This document shows, in pieces, positions 47,890 to 60,000 of a stretch of 60,000 bases of DNA (its first letter is position 1; every line of letters begins with the position of its first letter). A program made the translations under genes and the position numbers. The notes below the pieces were generated by a model that worked only from the letters and a program-made list of their open reading frames with translations, was not told the DNA's origin and did no database searches. This DNA is from Apostichopus japonicus (taxonomy: Eukaryota > Echinodermata > Holothuroidea > Aspidochirotida > Stichopodidae), in NCBI RefSeq assembly GCF_037975245.1, contig NC_092580.1, forward strand, positions 17,372,001 to 17,432,000, given 5' to 3'.

Positions 47890-49343
47890 TTTTTTTTTTC
47901 TCTCATAGATTTGCTTGAATGCTTGCTGGTTTGTTAGAGTGATTCTACTGTTTGTTTTTAATTCTCGCTTGTTGTTTAATTTCAATCTTGTTGGTATGTT
48001 TGCTTGCTTGCGGGCTTACTTCTATTTTTTGTAAGCTAGTTTATGCTTGTTTTTTTTTTCTCTCTCGTAGATTTGCTTGAATGCTTGCTGGTTGTTAGAG
48101 TGATTCCTTGCTGGTAAGTTTGCTTGCTTGCTGGCTTACTTCTATTTCTTATAAGCTTGCTTGATTGCTTGTATTTTTTTCTCGTAGATTTGCTTGAATG
48201 CTTGCTGGCTGTTAGAGTGATTCCTTGCTGGTAAGTTTGCTTGCTTGCTGGCTTACTTCTATTTCTTATCAGCTTGCTTGATAGCTTGTTTTTTTTTTCT
48301 CGTAGATTTGCTTGAATGCTTGCTGGTTGTTAGAGTGTGTCCTTGCTGATAAGTTTGCTTGCTTGCTGGCTTACTTCTTTTTTTTGTAAGCTTGCTTGAT
48401 TGCTTGTATTTTTTTCTCGTAGATTTGCTTGAATGCTTGCTGGCTGTTAGAGTGATTCCTTGCTGGTAAGTTTGCTTGCTTGCTGGCTTACTTCTTTTTT
48501 TTGTAAGCTTGCTTGATAGCTTGTTTTTTTTCTCTCGTAGATTTGCTTGAATGCTTGCTGGTTGTTAGAGTGTGTCCTTGCTGATAAGTTTGCTTGCTTG
48601 CTGGCTTACTTCTTTTTTTTGTAAGCTTGCTTGATCGCTTGTTTTTTTTTCTCGTAGATTTGCTTGAATGCTTGCTGGTTGTTAGAGTGTGTCCTTGCTG
48701 ATAAGTTTGCTTGCTTGCTGGCTTACTTTTTTTTTTTGTAAGCTTGCTTGATAGTTTGTTTTTTTTTCTCGTAGATTTGCTTGAATGCATACTGGTTGTT
48801 AGAGTGATTCCTTGCTGGTATGTTTGCTTGCTTGTTTGCTTGCTTGCTGGCTAACTTTTTTTTTTTGTAAGCTTGCTTGATAGTTTGTTTTTTTTTCTCG
48901 TAGATTTGCTTGAATGCATACTGGTTGTTAGAGTGATTCCTTGCTGGTATGTTTGCGTGCTTGTTTGCTTGCTTGCTGGCTAACTTCTATTTCTTATAAG
49001 CTTGTTTGATAGCTTTTTTTTTTTCTCGTAGATTTGCTTGTATGCTTGCTGGTTGTTAGAGTGATTCCTTGCTGGTAAGTTTGCTTGCTTTGCTGGCTTA
49101 CTTCTTTTTTTTGTAAGCTTGCTTGATCGCTTGTTTTTTTTTTCTCGTAGATTTGCTTGAATGCTTGCTGGCTGTTAGAGTGATTCCTTGCTGGTAAGTT
49201 TGCTTGCTTGCTGGCTTACTTCTTATTTTTTGTAAGCTTGCTTGATAGCTTGTTTTTTTTTTTCTCGTAGATTTGCTTGAATGCTTGTTTGTTTGCTGAA
49301 GTTATTCCTTGCTGGTATGTTTGCTTGCTTGCTGTTTTTTTTT
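47890..49343 (+). repeat. 117-bp monomer array upstream of BamHI block, U7 (12 monomers)
   Basis: Twelve monomer starts between about 47905 and 49265, in the same order as U6, with T-run length differences of one or two bases. Confidence 0.95.
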
Positions 49344-50697
49344 TCTAGTTGGTTTGCTCGGATCCTCGAATGTTTGCTCGTTTGTCTGCTGCTTTATTTG
49401 CTCTGTGGTTTGTTTGCTCGCTCGCTGATGTGTTGTTTTTTTTTGGCTCCCCACGGTTCCTTGCTTGTTTGCTCGTTTGTCGGTTTGTGTGTGTTATTGC
49501 TCTCTTATTTCCCCTTGATTGCTGGATGATTTGCTTCCCTGTGCGTTTTGTTGTTTGTTGGGTGTGTTTTTTTGTTTGTTTTTTTTTCTGCTTGTTTGTT
49601 TTTTTCTGCCTTTTTTTCTCTTTTCTCTTTACCTCTTTGGTATGTTTGCTTGCTTGTTTTCGTTTCTCTCTCTTAGAATTGCTTGAATGCTTGCTGGTTG
49701 TTAGAGTGTGTCCCTGCTGGTAAGTTTGTTTGCTTGCTTGCTGGCTTGCTTCTATTTCTTGTAAGCTTGCTTGATAGCTTGTTTTTTTTTTTCTCTCGTC
49801 GATTTGCTTGAATGCTTGCTGGTTTGTTAGAGTGATTTTACTGTTTGTTTTTAATTCTCGCTTGTTGTTTGATTTCAATCTTGTTGGTATGTTTGCTTGC
49901 TTGCGGGCTTACTTCTATTTCTTGCAAGCTAGCTTACGCTTGTTTTTTTTTTTCTCTCGTAGATTTGCTTGTATGCTTGCTGGTTGTTAGAGTGATTCCT
50001 TGCTGGTAAGTTTGCTTGCTTGCTGGCTTACTTCTATTTCTTATAAGCTTGTTTGATAGCTTTTTTTTCTTTTTTTTTTCCTCATAGATTTGCTTGAATG
50101 CTTGCTGGTTGTTAGAGTGATTCCTTGCTGGTAAGTTTGCTTGCTTGCTGGCTTACTTCTTTTTTTTGTAAGCTTGCTTGATAGCTTGTTTTTTTTTTCT
50201 CGTAGATTTGCTTGAATGCTTGCTGGCTGTTAGAGTGATACCTTGCTGGTAAGTTTGCTTGCTTGCTGGCTTACTTCTTTTTTTTGTAAGCTTGCTTGCT
50301 GCTTGTTTTTTTTCTCTCGTAGATTTGCTTGAATGCTTGCTGGTTTGTAAGAGTGATTCTGCTGTTTTTTTTTCAATTCTTGCTTGTGTGTTTGATTTCA
50401 ATCTTGTTGGTATGTTTGCTTGCTTGCTGGCTTACTTCTATTTCTTTTAAGCCTGCTTGATAGGCTCTTTTTTCCCTCGTAGATATGCTTGCTTGTTGTT
50501 AGAGTGATTCTTGCTGATTCGTTTGTTTGTTGATTGCTCCATTTGCTCGCTGGTCTTTTCACTGGTTTGTTTGCTTGCTCGCTGATTTGTTTAAAGGTTT
50601 GCTTGTTTGTCTGTTTGTCAGTTTGTGTGCATGTTTGTTTGTTTGCTTGTTCCCCCATGATTGCTGGTTGATTTGTTTCCCTGTGTGTTTTGTTGCT

Positions 50698-50981
50698 AAT
50701 TCGTCCCTTGTTTCACGCACTGACGAATATACATATTATTTTATTTTGTTTTACGTAGTGACGAATGTTTTTAAAACATTTATATGGCCTTAAAAATTGT
50801 TCTACATCCTTTAAATTTGAAACGGCTATAAAATATAATTTGTTGTCTGTAACATAAAATTAGGATACTGCTTGAAAGGTATTATTTGTGATCAAACATT
50901 CAGTTGCAAAGCAGTGAATTGATTTGGATCGTGATAGATAACTTTCTAACATTCGTCAGTACGCGAAACAAGGGACAAATT
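50698..50981. mobile_element. MITE-like element, U7 copy
   Basis: No difference from the other copies is visible. Confidence 0.7.
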
Positions 50982-52319
50982 GTGTATGTTGTTTTGTTTT
51001 TATTGTTGTGTGTTCTTGTCTGCTTGCTCACTAGTATTTTCTTTTCTTGTGAGCTTGTTTTGTTATGTTGCATGTTGGTATATTTGAATGCATGTTTGTT
51101 TAGTTGCTTGCTTGATGGATAGTTGCATTGTAGCTGGTGTCTATGTTTTTGCTGTTAGTTTGTCCGCTCGTTTGCTGGTTGTTTTGTTTTCTCGCTTGCT
51201 GAATAGTTTTGTAGTAGCTGTTGGATTGATTGCTGGTGAGTTTGTGTGTTTGGGCTTGCCTGCTGGTTTATGTTCTTTTCCTGTGGGCTTGTTTGCTTGT
51301 CGATTTGTTTGCTTGCTGGTATATTTTAACGCATGATGGTGTTTTGTGTTGGTTTGTTTGCTTGCTGGGTGGGTGGATAGGTTTGTGGTAGCCTAGCTGT
51401 GTGATTGATTGCTGGTGTCTTTGGTGTTCTTGTGTGTCTGCTAGTTTTTTGCTAGGTTTGTTTGGTTGTTACTTGTTGGATTGATTTCTTGTGGGTTTGT
51501 TTGCTTGCTAACTGGTTGTGCTGCTTGCTTGATATTTTGCTCATTTATCTCATTTATCTATCTATTAAATATAGGCCATGTTAAATGAATCTACTGTCTC
51601 TAGCTAATGTAGGCTGATCTATGTAATGTATCGATGTAATACATGTATCTCTCTAATGTATGTATCTAAATAATATATGTATCTAAAATAGTGTATGTAC
51701 TGTATCTATGGTAATAGTGTAAATAGTTAATAGGATGATTAATAAATGCATGTATGTATATTTGATTAAGTAATGCATACATATAATATATACTAGTAAG
51801 TATGTAATGTATTGAATTAATGTATGTAACAGATGTTCTTATCTACCTAAAGAATCGATCTATCTAATATATCTTTGTAATGTATCTACCTAGGTCTGTA
51901 GGTTGTTCTGTATGTAGGTCTGTGGGTAGGTCTGTAGGTAGGTCAGTAGCTAGTTTTTTATTTTTATTTTATTTTTTTATTTTTTTGGATATAGGTAGGT
52001 CTGTATGTAGGTCAGTAGGTATGTCTGTAGGTACATCAGTATGTCAGTCATTAGGTAGGTCTGTGACTTTGTCCGTGGGTAGGTCTGTAGGTAGGTCAGT
52101 AGCTATTTTTTAATTTTTTTAAATATTTTTTACATAGCCAGAGTGAACAATAGCCATGAAGATTGACATAACTTAAGAGCTAATATAGGCTGTAAGGCCC
52201 TATAATAGAAATCCACATGGGCCAATCAGTGGTTCACAGCAGCTTAGGAACTACTGACGGGTGGGGGGGTTGGTGGCCCCCTCATCCCAGAAGCACACCC
52301 AAGCAGTGCCGTGGGAGGT

Positions 52320-52439
52320 GCGCACTATACATGACCTAAACTGAAAGCATCCGGAGATTCAGAACAGTTCGGGCATCCAGATTGCAAAAGAACACCTCTC
52401 GGTCAAGGATTGGGTGATCAGTGCCTAAAAAATACACCG
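52320..52439 (+). pseudogene. 5S rRNA-like sequence, U7 copy
   Basis: Matches the U1 copy; it lacks the U6 substitution. Confidence 0.4.
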
Positions 52440-54224
52440 CCCACTCCCCATACAGGAGTCTGTAGGTACGCTGTTGGGTAGTTCAGTAGGTAGGTCTGTG
52501 GGTTGGTCTGTCAGTAGGTCTGTGGGTTGTTTGGTAGGTATGTCGGTAGGTTATTAGGTACATAAATTTGAAAAGAATTATCAAGCATGTTTTGACCAAA
52601 TATTGCAATAATTAAAACATTCATATATAGTTATATCAAATGTATACTTAATTGTGCATATATGAAATTGATATATGGGCATATATGAAATGGTTATATG
52701 GTATGTTGATGGTGCATGTTTATGGTGCATTATTGATGATAAATAAGTATATTTTGATCAAAGTTTCCAATTTTATTTATTAACGTCAACGTGCAGGCCC
52801 TATTTAATATAACTGCTATAAAAAAACAAATGTGTAAATGCAATAATAATTTTTACTGTAAGAACTAGCATGTGACATAAAATGAAATAGACATACCAAA
52901 TGTAATATACAATAGCATATAATATAAACATTCACATATACATAACTATGATTAGAGTTGATATCTGATTATTATGTATATAAAAATGGATATAAATATA
53001 TACATATATATCTATATAGGTAGGTCTATATGTAGTTATGTCAATAGATATAGGTAAGTCAGTGTGTCTGTAGGTTGTTGGGTAGGTGAGGTATTCTATC
53101 TCATGTATATTCTATCTAATGCATATATATCTAGTGATCTATTCAACGCATGTGTCTATGTTTAATCTATCTAATACATGTAACTAATGTGCCAATTTCA
53201 GGTATGTAATATATTTATCTAACTTATCGACTAATGTTATGTATATCTAATGTTTCGTATGTAAACGGTTAGTGTATGCATGCAAATGTATTGCATGTAT
53301 GCATCTATCTAATGTGCCTATCTATTGCATCTATGCAATGTATGTCTTATATTCTGTATCTATATGAATGTTTCTTTATCATGTATCTATAGAACTCTTT
53401 ATTAATTATCTATATAAAATATGTATTTCATGTCTGAATGATGTGTTTCTACATAATCTTCCAATCTAATGTATACATGTAATGTATCTATCTCATGTAT
53501 GTCTCTTTGTCATGTATCTATACAATCTATGTATCTAATAGCTCAATCTAATATGTAAATAACATAATGTAATGCATGTATGCTTGCTGGTTTGCCTGCT
53601 GGCTTCTTTATGGCTGGTTAGGCTTTTCTGGTTGATTTGTTTATTTGCTTGCTGTTGGTCAGAGTGATTGCTTGCTGGTTTGTTTGCTTGCTTGCTGATT
53701 TGTTCGTATTTATTGTGGGTTCCCTGGGTTCCTTGATGGTTTGCTCGTTTGTCGGTTTGTGTGCATGGTTGCTTGCTTGTTTCCCCCTTGATTGCTGGTT
53801 GATTTGTTTCCCTGTGTGTTTTGTTGTTTTTTGTTTGTGCTTTTTGCTTGCTTCCTGTTTGTCTTGTGGATTGCTTGCTTGTGTTCTGGTTTGTTTGCAT
53901 GTTCTTTGTTTTGTCTGTTTCGTGTATATGGTTGGTTCGATTGATTGGTGTTTTGTTTGCTTGCTTGTTGGTTGATTTGTTTCTTGTGGGTTTGTTTGAT
54001 GGATTGCTGTTTGTCTTGTGGATTGCTTGCTTGGATGTACGTTTTTTTGCTTGTTCTTCATTTTTGTTTGTTTCTTTGTGGATCATTCATTTGCTTTCTT
54101 GCTGGTTTGTTTGCTTGCTCGCTGCTTATTTGAATTCATGCTTGTTTGTTGATTTTGATCTTGCTGGTATGTTTGCTTGCTTCCTGGCTTACTTCTCTTT
54201 CTTGTAAGCTTGCTTGATAGCTTG

Positions 54225-55549
54225 TTTTTTTTTTCTCTCATAGATTTGCTTGAATGCTTGCTGGTTTGTTAGAGTGATTCTACTGTTTGTTTTTAATTCT
54301 CGCTTGTTGTTTAATTTCAATCTTGTTGGTATGTTTGCTTGCTTGCGGGCTTACTTCTATTTCTTGTAAGCTAGTTTATGCTTGTTTTTTTTTTCTCTCT
54401 CGTAGATTTGCTTGAATGCTTGCTGGTTGTTAGAGTGATTCCTTGCTGGTAAGTTTGCTTGCTTGCTGGCTTACTTCTATTTCTTATAAGCTTGCTTGAT
54501 TGCTTGTATTTTTTTCTCGTAGATTTGCTTGAATGCTTGCTGGCTGTTAGAGTGATTCCTTGCTGGTAAGTTTGCTTGCTTGCTGGCTTACTTCTATTTC
54601 TTATCAGCTTGCTTGATAGCTTGTTTTTTTTTTCTCGTAGATTTGCTTGAATGCTTGCTGGTTGTTAGAGTGTGTCCTTGCTGATAAGTTTGCTTGCTTG
54701 CTGGCTTACTTCTTTTTTTTGTAAGCTTGCTTGATTGCTTGTATTTTTTTCTCGTAGATTTGCTTGAATGCTTGCTGGCTGTTAGAGTGATTCCTTGCTG
54801 GTAAGTTTGCTTGCTTGCTGGCTTACTTCTTTTTTTTGTAAGCTTGCTTGATAGCTTGTTTTTTTTCTCTCGTAGATTTGCTTGAATGCTTGCTGGTTGT
54901 TAGAGTGTGTCCTTGCTGATAAGTTTGCTTGCTTGCTGGCTTACTTCTTTTTTTTGTAAGCTTGCTTGATCGCTTGTTTTTTTTCTCGTAGATTTGCTTG
55001 AATGCTTGCTGGTTGTTAGAGTGTGTCCTTGCTGATAAGTTTGCTTGCTTGCTGGCTTACTTTTTTTTTTTGTAAGCTTGCTTGATAGTTTGTTTTTTTT
55101 TCTCGTAGATTTGCTTGAATGCATACTGGTTGTTAGAGTGATTCCTTGCTGGTATGTTTGCGTGCTTGTTTGCTTGCTTGCTGGCTAACTTCTATTTCTT
55201 ATAAGCTTGTTTGATAGCTTTTTTTTTTTCTCGTAGATTTGCTTGTATGCTTGCTGGTTGTTAGAGTGATTCCTTGCTGGTAAGTTTGCTTGCTTTGCTG
55301 GCTTACTTCTTTTTTTTGTAAGCTTGCTTGATCGCTTGTTTTTTTTTTCTCGTAGATTTGCTTGAATGCTTGCTGGCTGTTAGAGTGATTCCTTGCTGGT
55401 AAGTTTGCTTGCTTGCTGGCTTACTTCTTATTTTTTGTAAGCTTGCTTGATAGCTTGTTTTTTTTTTTCTCGTAGATTTGCTTGAATGCTTGCTTGTTTG
55501 CTGAAGTTATTCCTTGCTGGTATGTTTGCTTGCTTGCTGTTTTTTTTTT
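54225..55549 (+). repeat. 117-bp monomer array upstream of BamHI block, U8 (11 monomers)
   Basis: Eleven monomer starts between about 54235 and 55470. Only one GCATACTGG monomer is present, against two in U6 and U7. Confidence 0.95.
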
Positions 55550-56914
55550 CTAGTTGGTTTGCTCGGATCCTCGAATGTTTGCTCGTTTGTCTGCTGCTTT
55601 ATTTGCTCTGTGGTTTGTTTGCTCGCTCGCTCGCTCGCTGATGTGTTGTTTTTTTTTGGCTCCCCACGGTTCCTTGCTTGTTTGCTCGTTTGTCGGTTTG
55701 TGTGTGTTATTGCTCTCTTATTTCCCCTTGATTGCTGGATGATTTGTTTCCCTGTGCGTTTTGTTGTTTGTTGGGTGTGTTTTTTTGTTTGTTTTTTTTT
55801 CTGCTTGTTTGTTTTTTTCTGCCTTTTTTTCTCTTTTCTCTTTACCTCTTTGGTATGTTTGCTTGCTTGTTTTCGTTTCTCTCTCTTAGAATTGCTTGAA
55901 TGCTTGCTGGTTGTTAGAGTGTGTCCCTGCTGGTAAGTTTGTTTGCTTGCTTGCTGGCTTGCTTCTATTTCTTGTAAGCTTGCTTGACAGCTTGTTTTTT
56001 TTTTTCTCTCGTCGATTTGCTTGAATGCTTGCTGGTTTGTTAGAGTGATTTTACTGTTTGTTTTTAATTCTCGCTTGTTGTTTGATTTCAATCTTGTTGG
56101 TATGTTTGCTTGCTTGCGGGCTTACTTCTATTTCTTGCAAGCTAGCTTACGCTTGTTTTTTTTTTTCTCTCGTAGATTTGCTTGTATGCTTGCTGGTTGT
56201 TAGAGTGATTCCTTGCTGGTAAGTTTGCTTGCTTGCTGGCTTACTTCTATTTCTTATAAGCTTGTTTGATAGCTTTTTATTCTTTTTTTTTTCCTCATAG
56301 ATTTGCTTGAATGCTTGCTGGTTGTTAGAGTGATTCCTTGCTGGTAAGTTTGCTTGCTTGCTGGCTTACTTCTTTTTTTTGTAAGCTTGCTTGATAGCTT
56401 GTTTTTTTTTTTTTTCTCGTAGATTTGCTTGAATGCTTGCTGGCTGTTAGAGTGATACCTTGCTGGTAAGTTTGCTTGCTTGCTGGCTTACTTCTTTTTT
56501 TTGTAAGCTTGCTTGCTGCTTGTTTTTTTTCTCTCGTAGATTTGCTTGATTGCTTGCTGGTTTGTAAGAGTGATTCTGCTGTTTTTTTTTCAATTCTTGC
56601 TTGTGTGTTTGATTTCAATCTTGTTGGTATGTTTGCTTGCTTGCTGGCTTACTTCTATTTCTTTTAAGCCTGCTTGATAGGCTCTTTTTTCCCTCGTAGA
56701 TATGCTTGCTTGTTGTTAGAGTGATTCTTGCTGATTCGTTTGTTTGTTGATTGCTCCATTTGCTCGCTGGTCTTTTCACTGGTTTGTTTGCTTGCTCGCT
56801 GATTTGTTTAAAGGTTTGCTTGTTTGTCTGTTTGTCAGTTTGTGTGCATGTTTGTTTGTTTGCTTGTTCCCCCATGATTGCTGGTTGATTTGTTTCCCTG
56901 TGTGTTTTGTTGCT

Positions 56915-57198
56915 AATTCGTCCCTTGTTTCACGCACTGACGAATATACATATTATTTTATTTTGTTTTACGTAGTGACGAATGTTTTTAAAACATTTAT
57001 ATGGCCTTAAAAATTGTTCTACATCCTTTAAATTTGAAACGGCTATAAAATATAATTTGTTGTCTGTAACATAAAATTAGGATACTGCTTGAAAGGTATT
57101 ATTTGTGATCAAACATTCAGTTGCAAAGCAGTGAATTGATTTGGATCGTGATAGATAACTTTCTAACATTCGTCAGTACGCGAAACAAGGGACAAATT
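56915..57198. mobile_element. MITE-like element, U8 copy
   Basis: No difference from the other copies is visible. Confidence 0.7.
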
Positions 57199-58545
57199 GT
57201 GTATGTTGTTTTGTTTTTATTGTTGTGTGTTCTTGTCTGCTTGCTCACTAGTATTTTCTTTTCTTGTGAGCTTGTTTTGTTATGTTGCATGTTGGTATAT
57301 TTGAATGCATGTTTGTTTAGTTGCTTGCTTGATGGATAGTTGCATTGTAGCTGGTGTCTATGTTTTTGCTGTTAGTTTGTCCGCTCGTTTGCTGGTTGTT
57401 TTGTTTTCTCGCTTGCTGAATAGTTTTGTAGTAGCTGTTGGATTGATTGCTGGTGAGTGTGTGTGTTTGGGCTTGCCTGCTGGTTTATGTTCTTTTCCTG
57501 TGGGCTTGTTTGCTTGTCGATTTGTTTGCTTGCTGGTATATTTTAACGCATGATGGTGTTTTGTGTTGGTTTGTTTGCTTGCTGGGTGGGTGGATAGGTT
57601 TGTGGTAGCCTAGCTGTGTGATTGATTGCTGGTGTCTTTGGTGTTCTTGTGTGTCTGCTAGTTTTTTGCTAGGTTTGTTTGGTTGTTACTTGTTGGATTG
57701 ATTTCTTGTGGGTTTGTTTGCTTGCTAACTGGTTGTGCTGCTTGCTTGATATTTTGCTCATTTATCTCATTTATCTATCTATTAAATATAGGCCATGTTA
57801 AATGAATCTACTGTCTCTAGCTAATGTAGGCTGATCTATGTAATGTATCGATGTAATACATGTATCTAATGTATCTCTCTAATGTATGTATCTAAATAAT
57901 ATATGTATCTAAAATAGTGTATGTACTGTATCTATGGTAATAGTGTAAATAGTTAATAGGATGATTAATAAATGCATGTATGTATATTTGATTAAGTAAT
58001 GCATACATATAATATATACTAGTAAGTATGTAATGTATTGAATTAATGTATGTAACAGATGTTCTTATCTACCTAAAGAATCGATCTATCTAATATATCT
58101 TTGTAATGTATCTACCTAGGTCTGTAGGTTGTTCTGTATGTAGGTCTGTGGGTAGGTCTGTAGGTAGGTCAGTAGCTAGTTTTTTATTTTTATTTTATTT
58201 TTTTATTTTTTTGGATATAGGTAGGTCTGTATGTAGGTCAGTAGGTATGTCTGTAGGTACATCAGTATGTCAGTCATTAGGTAGGTCTGTGACTTTGTCC
58301 GTGGGTAGGTCTGTAGGTAGGTCAGTAGCTATTTTTTAATTTTTTTAAATATTTTTTACATAGCCAGAGTGAACAATAGCCATGAAGATTGACATAACTT
58401 AAGAGCTAATATAGGCTGTAAGGCCCTATAATAGAAATCCACATGGGCCAATCAGTGGTTCACAGCAGCTTAGGAACTACTGACGGGTGGGGGGGTTGGT
58501 GGCCCCCTCATCCCAGAAGCACACCCAAGCAGTGCCGTGGGAGGT

Positions 58546-58665
58546 GCGCACTATACATGACCTAAACTGAAAGCATCCGGAGATTCAGAACAGTTCGGGC
58601 ATCCAGATTGCAAAAGAACACCTCTCGGTCAAGGATTGGGTGATCAGTGCCTAAAAAATACACCG
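58546..58665 (+). pseudogene. 5S rRNA-like sequence, U8 copy
   Basis: Segment unchanged; a single C is lost about 30 bp downstream. Confidence 0.4.
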
Positions 58666-59804
58666 CCCACTCCCCATACAGGAGTCTGTAGGTAGCTGTT
58701 GGGTAGTTCAGTAGGTAGGTCTGTGGGTTGGTCTGTCAGTAGGTCTGTGGGTTGTTTGGTAGGTATGTCGGTAGGTTATTAGGTACATAAATTTGAAAAG
58801 AATTATCAAGCATGTTTTGACCAAATATTGCAATAATTAAAACATTCATATATAGTTATATCAAATGTATACTTAATTGTGCATATATGAAATTGATATA
58901 TGGGCATATATGAAATGGTTATATGGTATGTTGATGGTGCATGTTTATGGTGCATTATTGATGATAAATAAGTATATTTTGATCAAAGTTTCCAATTTTA
59001 TTTATTAACGTCAACGTGCAGGCCCTATTTAATATAACTGCTATAAAAAAACAAATGTGTAAATGCAATAATAATTTTTACTGTAAGAACTAGCATGTGA
59101 CATAAAATGAAATAGACATACCAAATGTAATATACAATAGCATATAATATAAACATTCGCATATACATAATTATGATTAGAGTTGATATCTGATTATTAT
59201 GTATATAAAAATGGATATAAATATATACATATATATCTATATAGGTAGGTCTATATCTAGTTATGTCAATAGATATAGGTAAGTCAGTGTGTCTGTAGGT
59301 TGTTGGGTAGGTGAGGTATTCTATCTCATGTATATTCTATCTAATGCATATATATCTAGTGATCTATTCAACGCATGTGTCTATGTTTAATCTATCTAAT
59401 ACATGTAACTAATGTGCCAATTTCAGGTATGTAATATATTTATCTAACTTATCGACTAATGTTATGTATATCTAATGTTTCGTATGTAAACGGTTAGTGT
59501 ATGCATGCAAATGTATTGCATGTATGCATCTATCTAATGTGCCTATCTATTGCATCTATGCAATGTATGTCTTATATTCTGTATCTATATGAATGTTTCT
59601 TTATCATGTATCTATAGAACTCTTTATTAATTATCTATATAAAATATGTATTTCATGTCTGAATGATGTGTTTCTACATAATCTTCCAATCTAATGTATA
59701 CATGTAATGTATCTATCTCATGTATGTCTCTTTGTCATGTATCTATACAATCTATGTATCTAATAGCTCAATCTAATATGTAAATAACATAATGTAATGC
59801 ATGT

Positions 59805-60000
59805 ATGCTTGCTGGTTTGCCTGCTGGCTTCTTTATGGCTGGTTAGGCTTTTCTGGTTGATTTGTTTATTTGCTTGCTGTTGGTCAGAGTGATTGCTTGC
59901 TGGTTTGTTTGCTTGCTTGCTGATTTGTTCGTATTTATTGTGGGTTCCCTGGGTTCCTTGATGGTTTGCTCGTTTGTCGGTTTGTGTGCATGGTTGCTTG
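59805..60000 (+). repeat. Start of unit U9, truncated by window end
   Basis: The first 196 bp of the GCTT block match the starts of U2-U8, so the array continues to the right with no sign of decay. Confidence 0.95.

Larger units (their letters stand above)
47245..53579 (+). repeat. Higher-order unit U7, 6335 bp
   Basis: Landmarks: BamHI 49360, (GCTC)2, MITE-like element 50698-50981, GTAG block 51880-52113, 5S-like 52320-52439. It has twelve monomers before the BamHI block and is closest to U6. A private deletion of about 9-10 bp removes one ATCTAATGT word at about 51646. Confidence 0.97.
53580..59804 (+). repeat. Higher-order unit U8, 6225 bp
   Basis: Landmarks: BamHI 55565, (GCTC)4, MITE-like element 56915-57198, GTAG block 58106-58339, 5S-like 58546-58665. 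It has eleven monomers before the BamHI block. It is a mosaic: it has the GTTTGCGTGC monomer of U6/U7 (about 55157) but the GACAGCTTG variant of U4/U5 (about 55986). Private changes include GCTTGATTGC for GCTTGAATGC (about 56545), GAGTGTGTG (about 57455) and loss of one C just after the 5S-like segment. Confidence 0.97.

Noticed and set aside
5813-59804. Dozens of open frames of 60-194 codons, Cys/Leu/Phe-rich on plus and Lys/Gln/Ser/Thr-rich on minus, repeated in each unit
   Set aside because: They follow directly from GCTT/AAGC composition, which rarely makes stop codons. Both strands and several frames are open at once, 4-bp indels shift frames between copies, and no domain is recognisable.

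Overview
This is a eukaryotic, almost certainly animal, genomic window with no protein-coding gene I can support. About 4.9 kb of ordinary non-coding DNA at the left holds decayed transposons. From about 4892 to the end lies a very large tandem repeat (macrosatellite) that continues past the right edge. The animal assignment rests on relics of a CR1/L2/jockey-type LINE, a non-autonomous hAT element with a clean 8-bp target duplication, and a metazoan-style histone 3' stem-loop. A marine invertebrate would fit, but the species cannot be read from the sequence.

Left flank (1-4891): two degenerate reverse-transcriptase fragments (about 1771-2350 and 3078-3462), a hAT-type MITE (3999-4532, flanked by GGGAATAT), small perfect hairpins, a run of 14 G, and an orphan histone-type 3' stem-loop on the minus strand (4803-4818). 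The stem-loop lies about 75 bp from where repeat homology begins.

Array (about 4892-60000): a higher-order repeat. The unit is 5.74-6.35 kb and begins with a GCTT-rich block. A tandem array of a ~117-bp monomer follows, interrupted by a block with a BamHI site and a (GCTC)n microsatellite. Next come a 284-bp inverted-repeat element (MITE-like), a GTAT/ATCT-type AT-rich block, a GTAGGTCT/GTAGGTCA block with an internal T/A tract, a ~330-bp complex block containing a 120-nt stretch resembling 5S rRNA, and a second long AT-rich tract. Seven complete units (17041-59804) look nearly identical. They differ mainly in the number of 117-bp monomers upstream of the BamHI block (7, 7, 11, 10, 12, 12, 11), which accounts for most of their length differences. 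The left-edge unit (5759-17040) is 11.3 kb, more diverged, and carries six copies of the BamHI block, as expected for an array edge that escapes homogenisation.

The many open frames in the array (Cys/Leu/Phe-rich on plus, Lys/Gln/Ser/Thr-rich on minus) are by-products of stop-poor GCTT/AAGC sequence. 4-bp and 8-bp indels shift their frames between copies, so none is annotated as a gene. The most notable observations are the two-level repeat with quantised length variation, a regular acceptor/donor splice-signal layout in the monomer, the 5S-like relic and the MITE-like element fixed in every unit, and the histone stem-loop at the array border.
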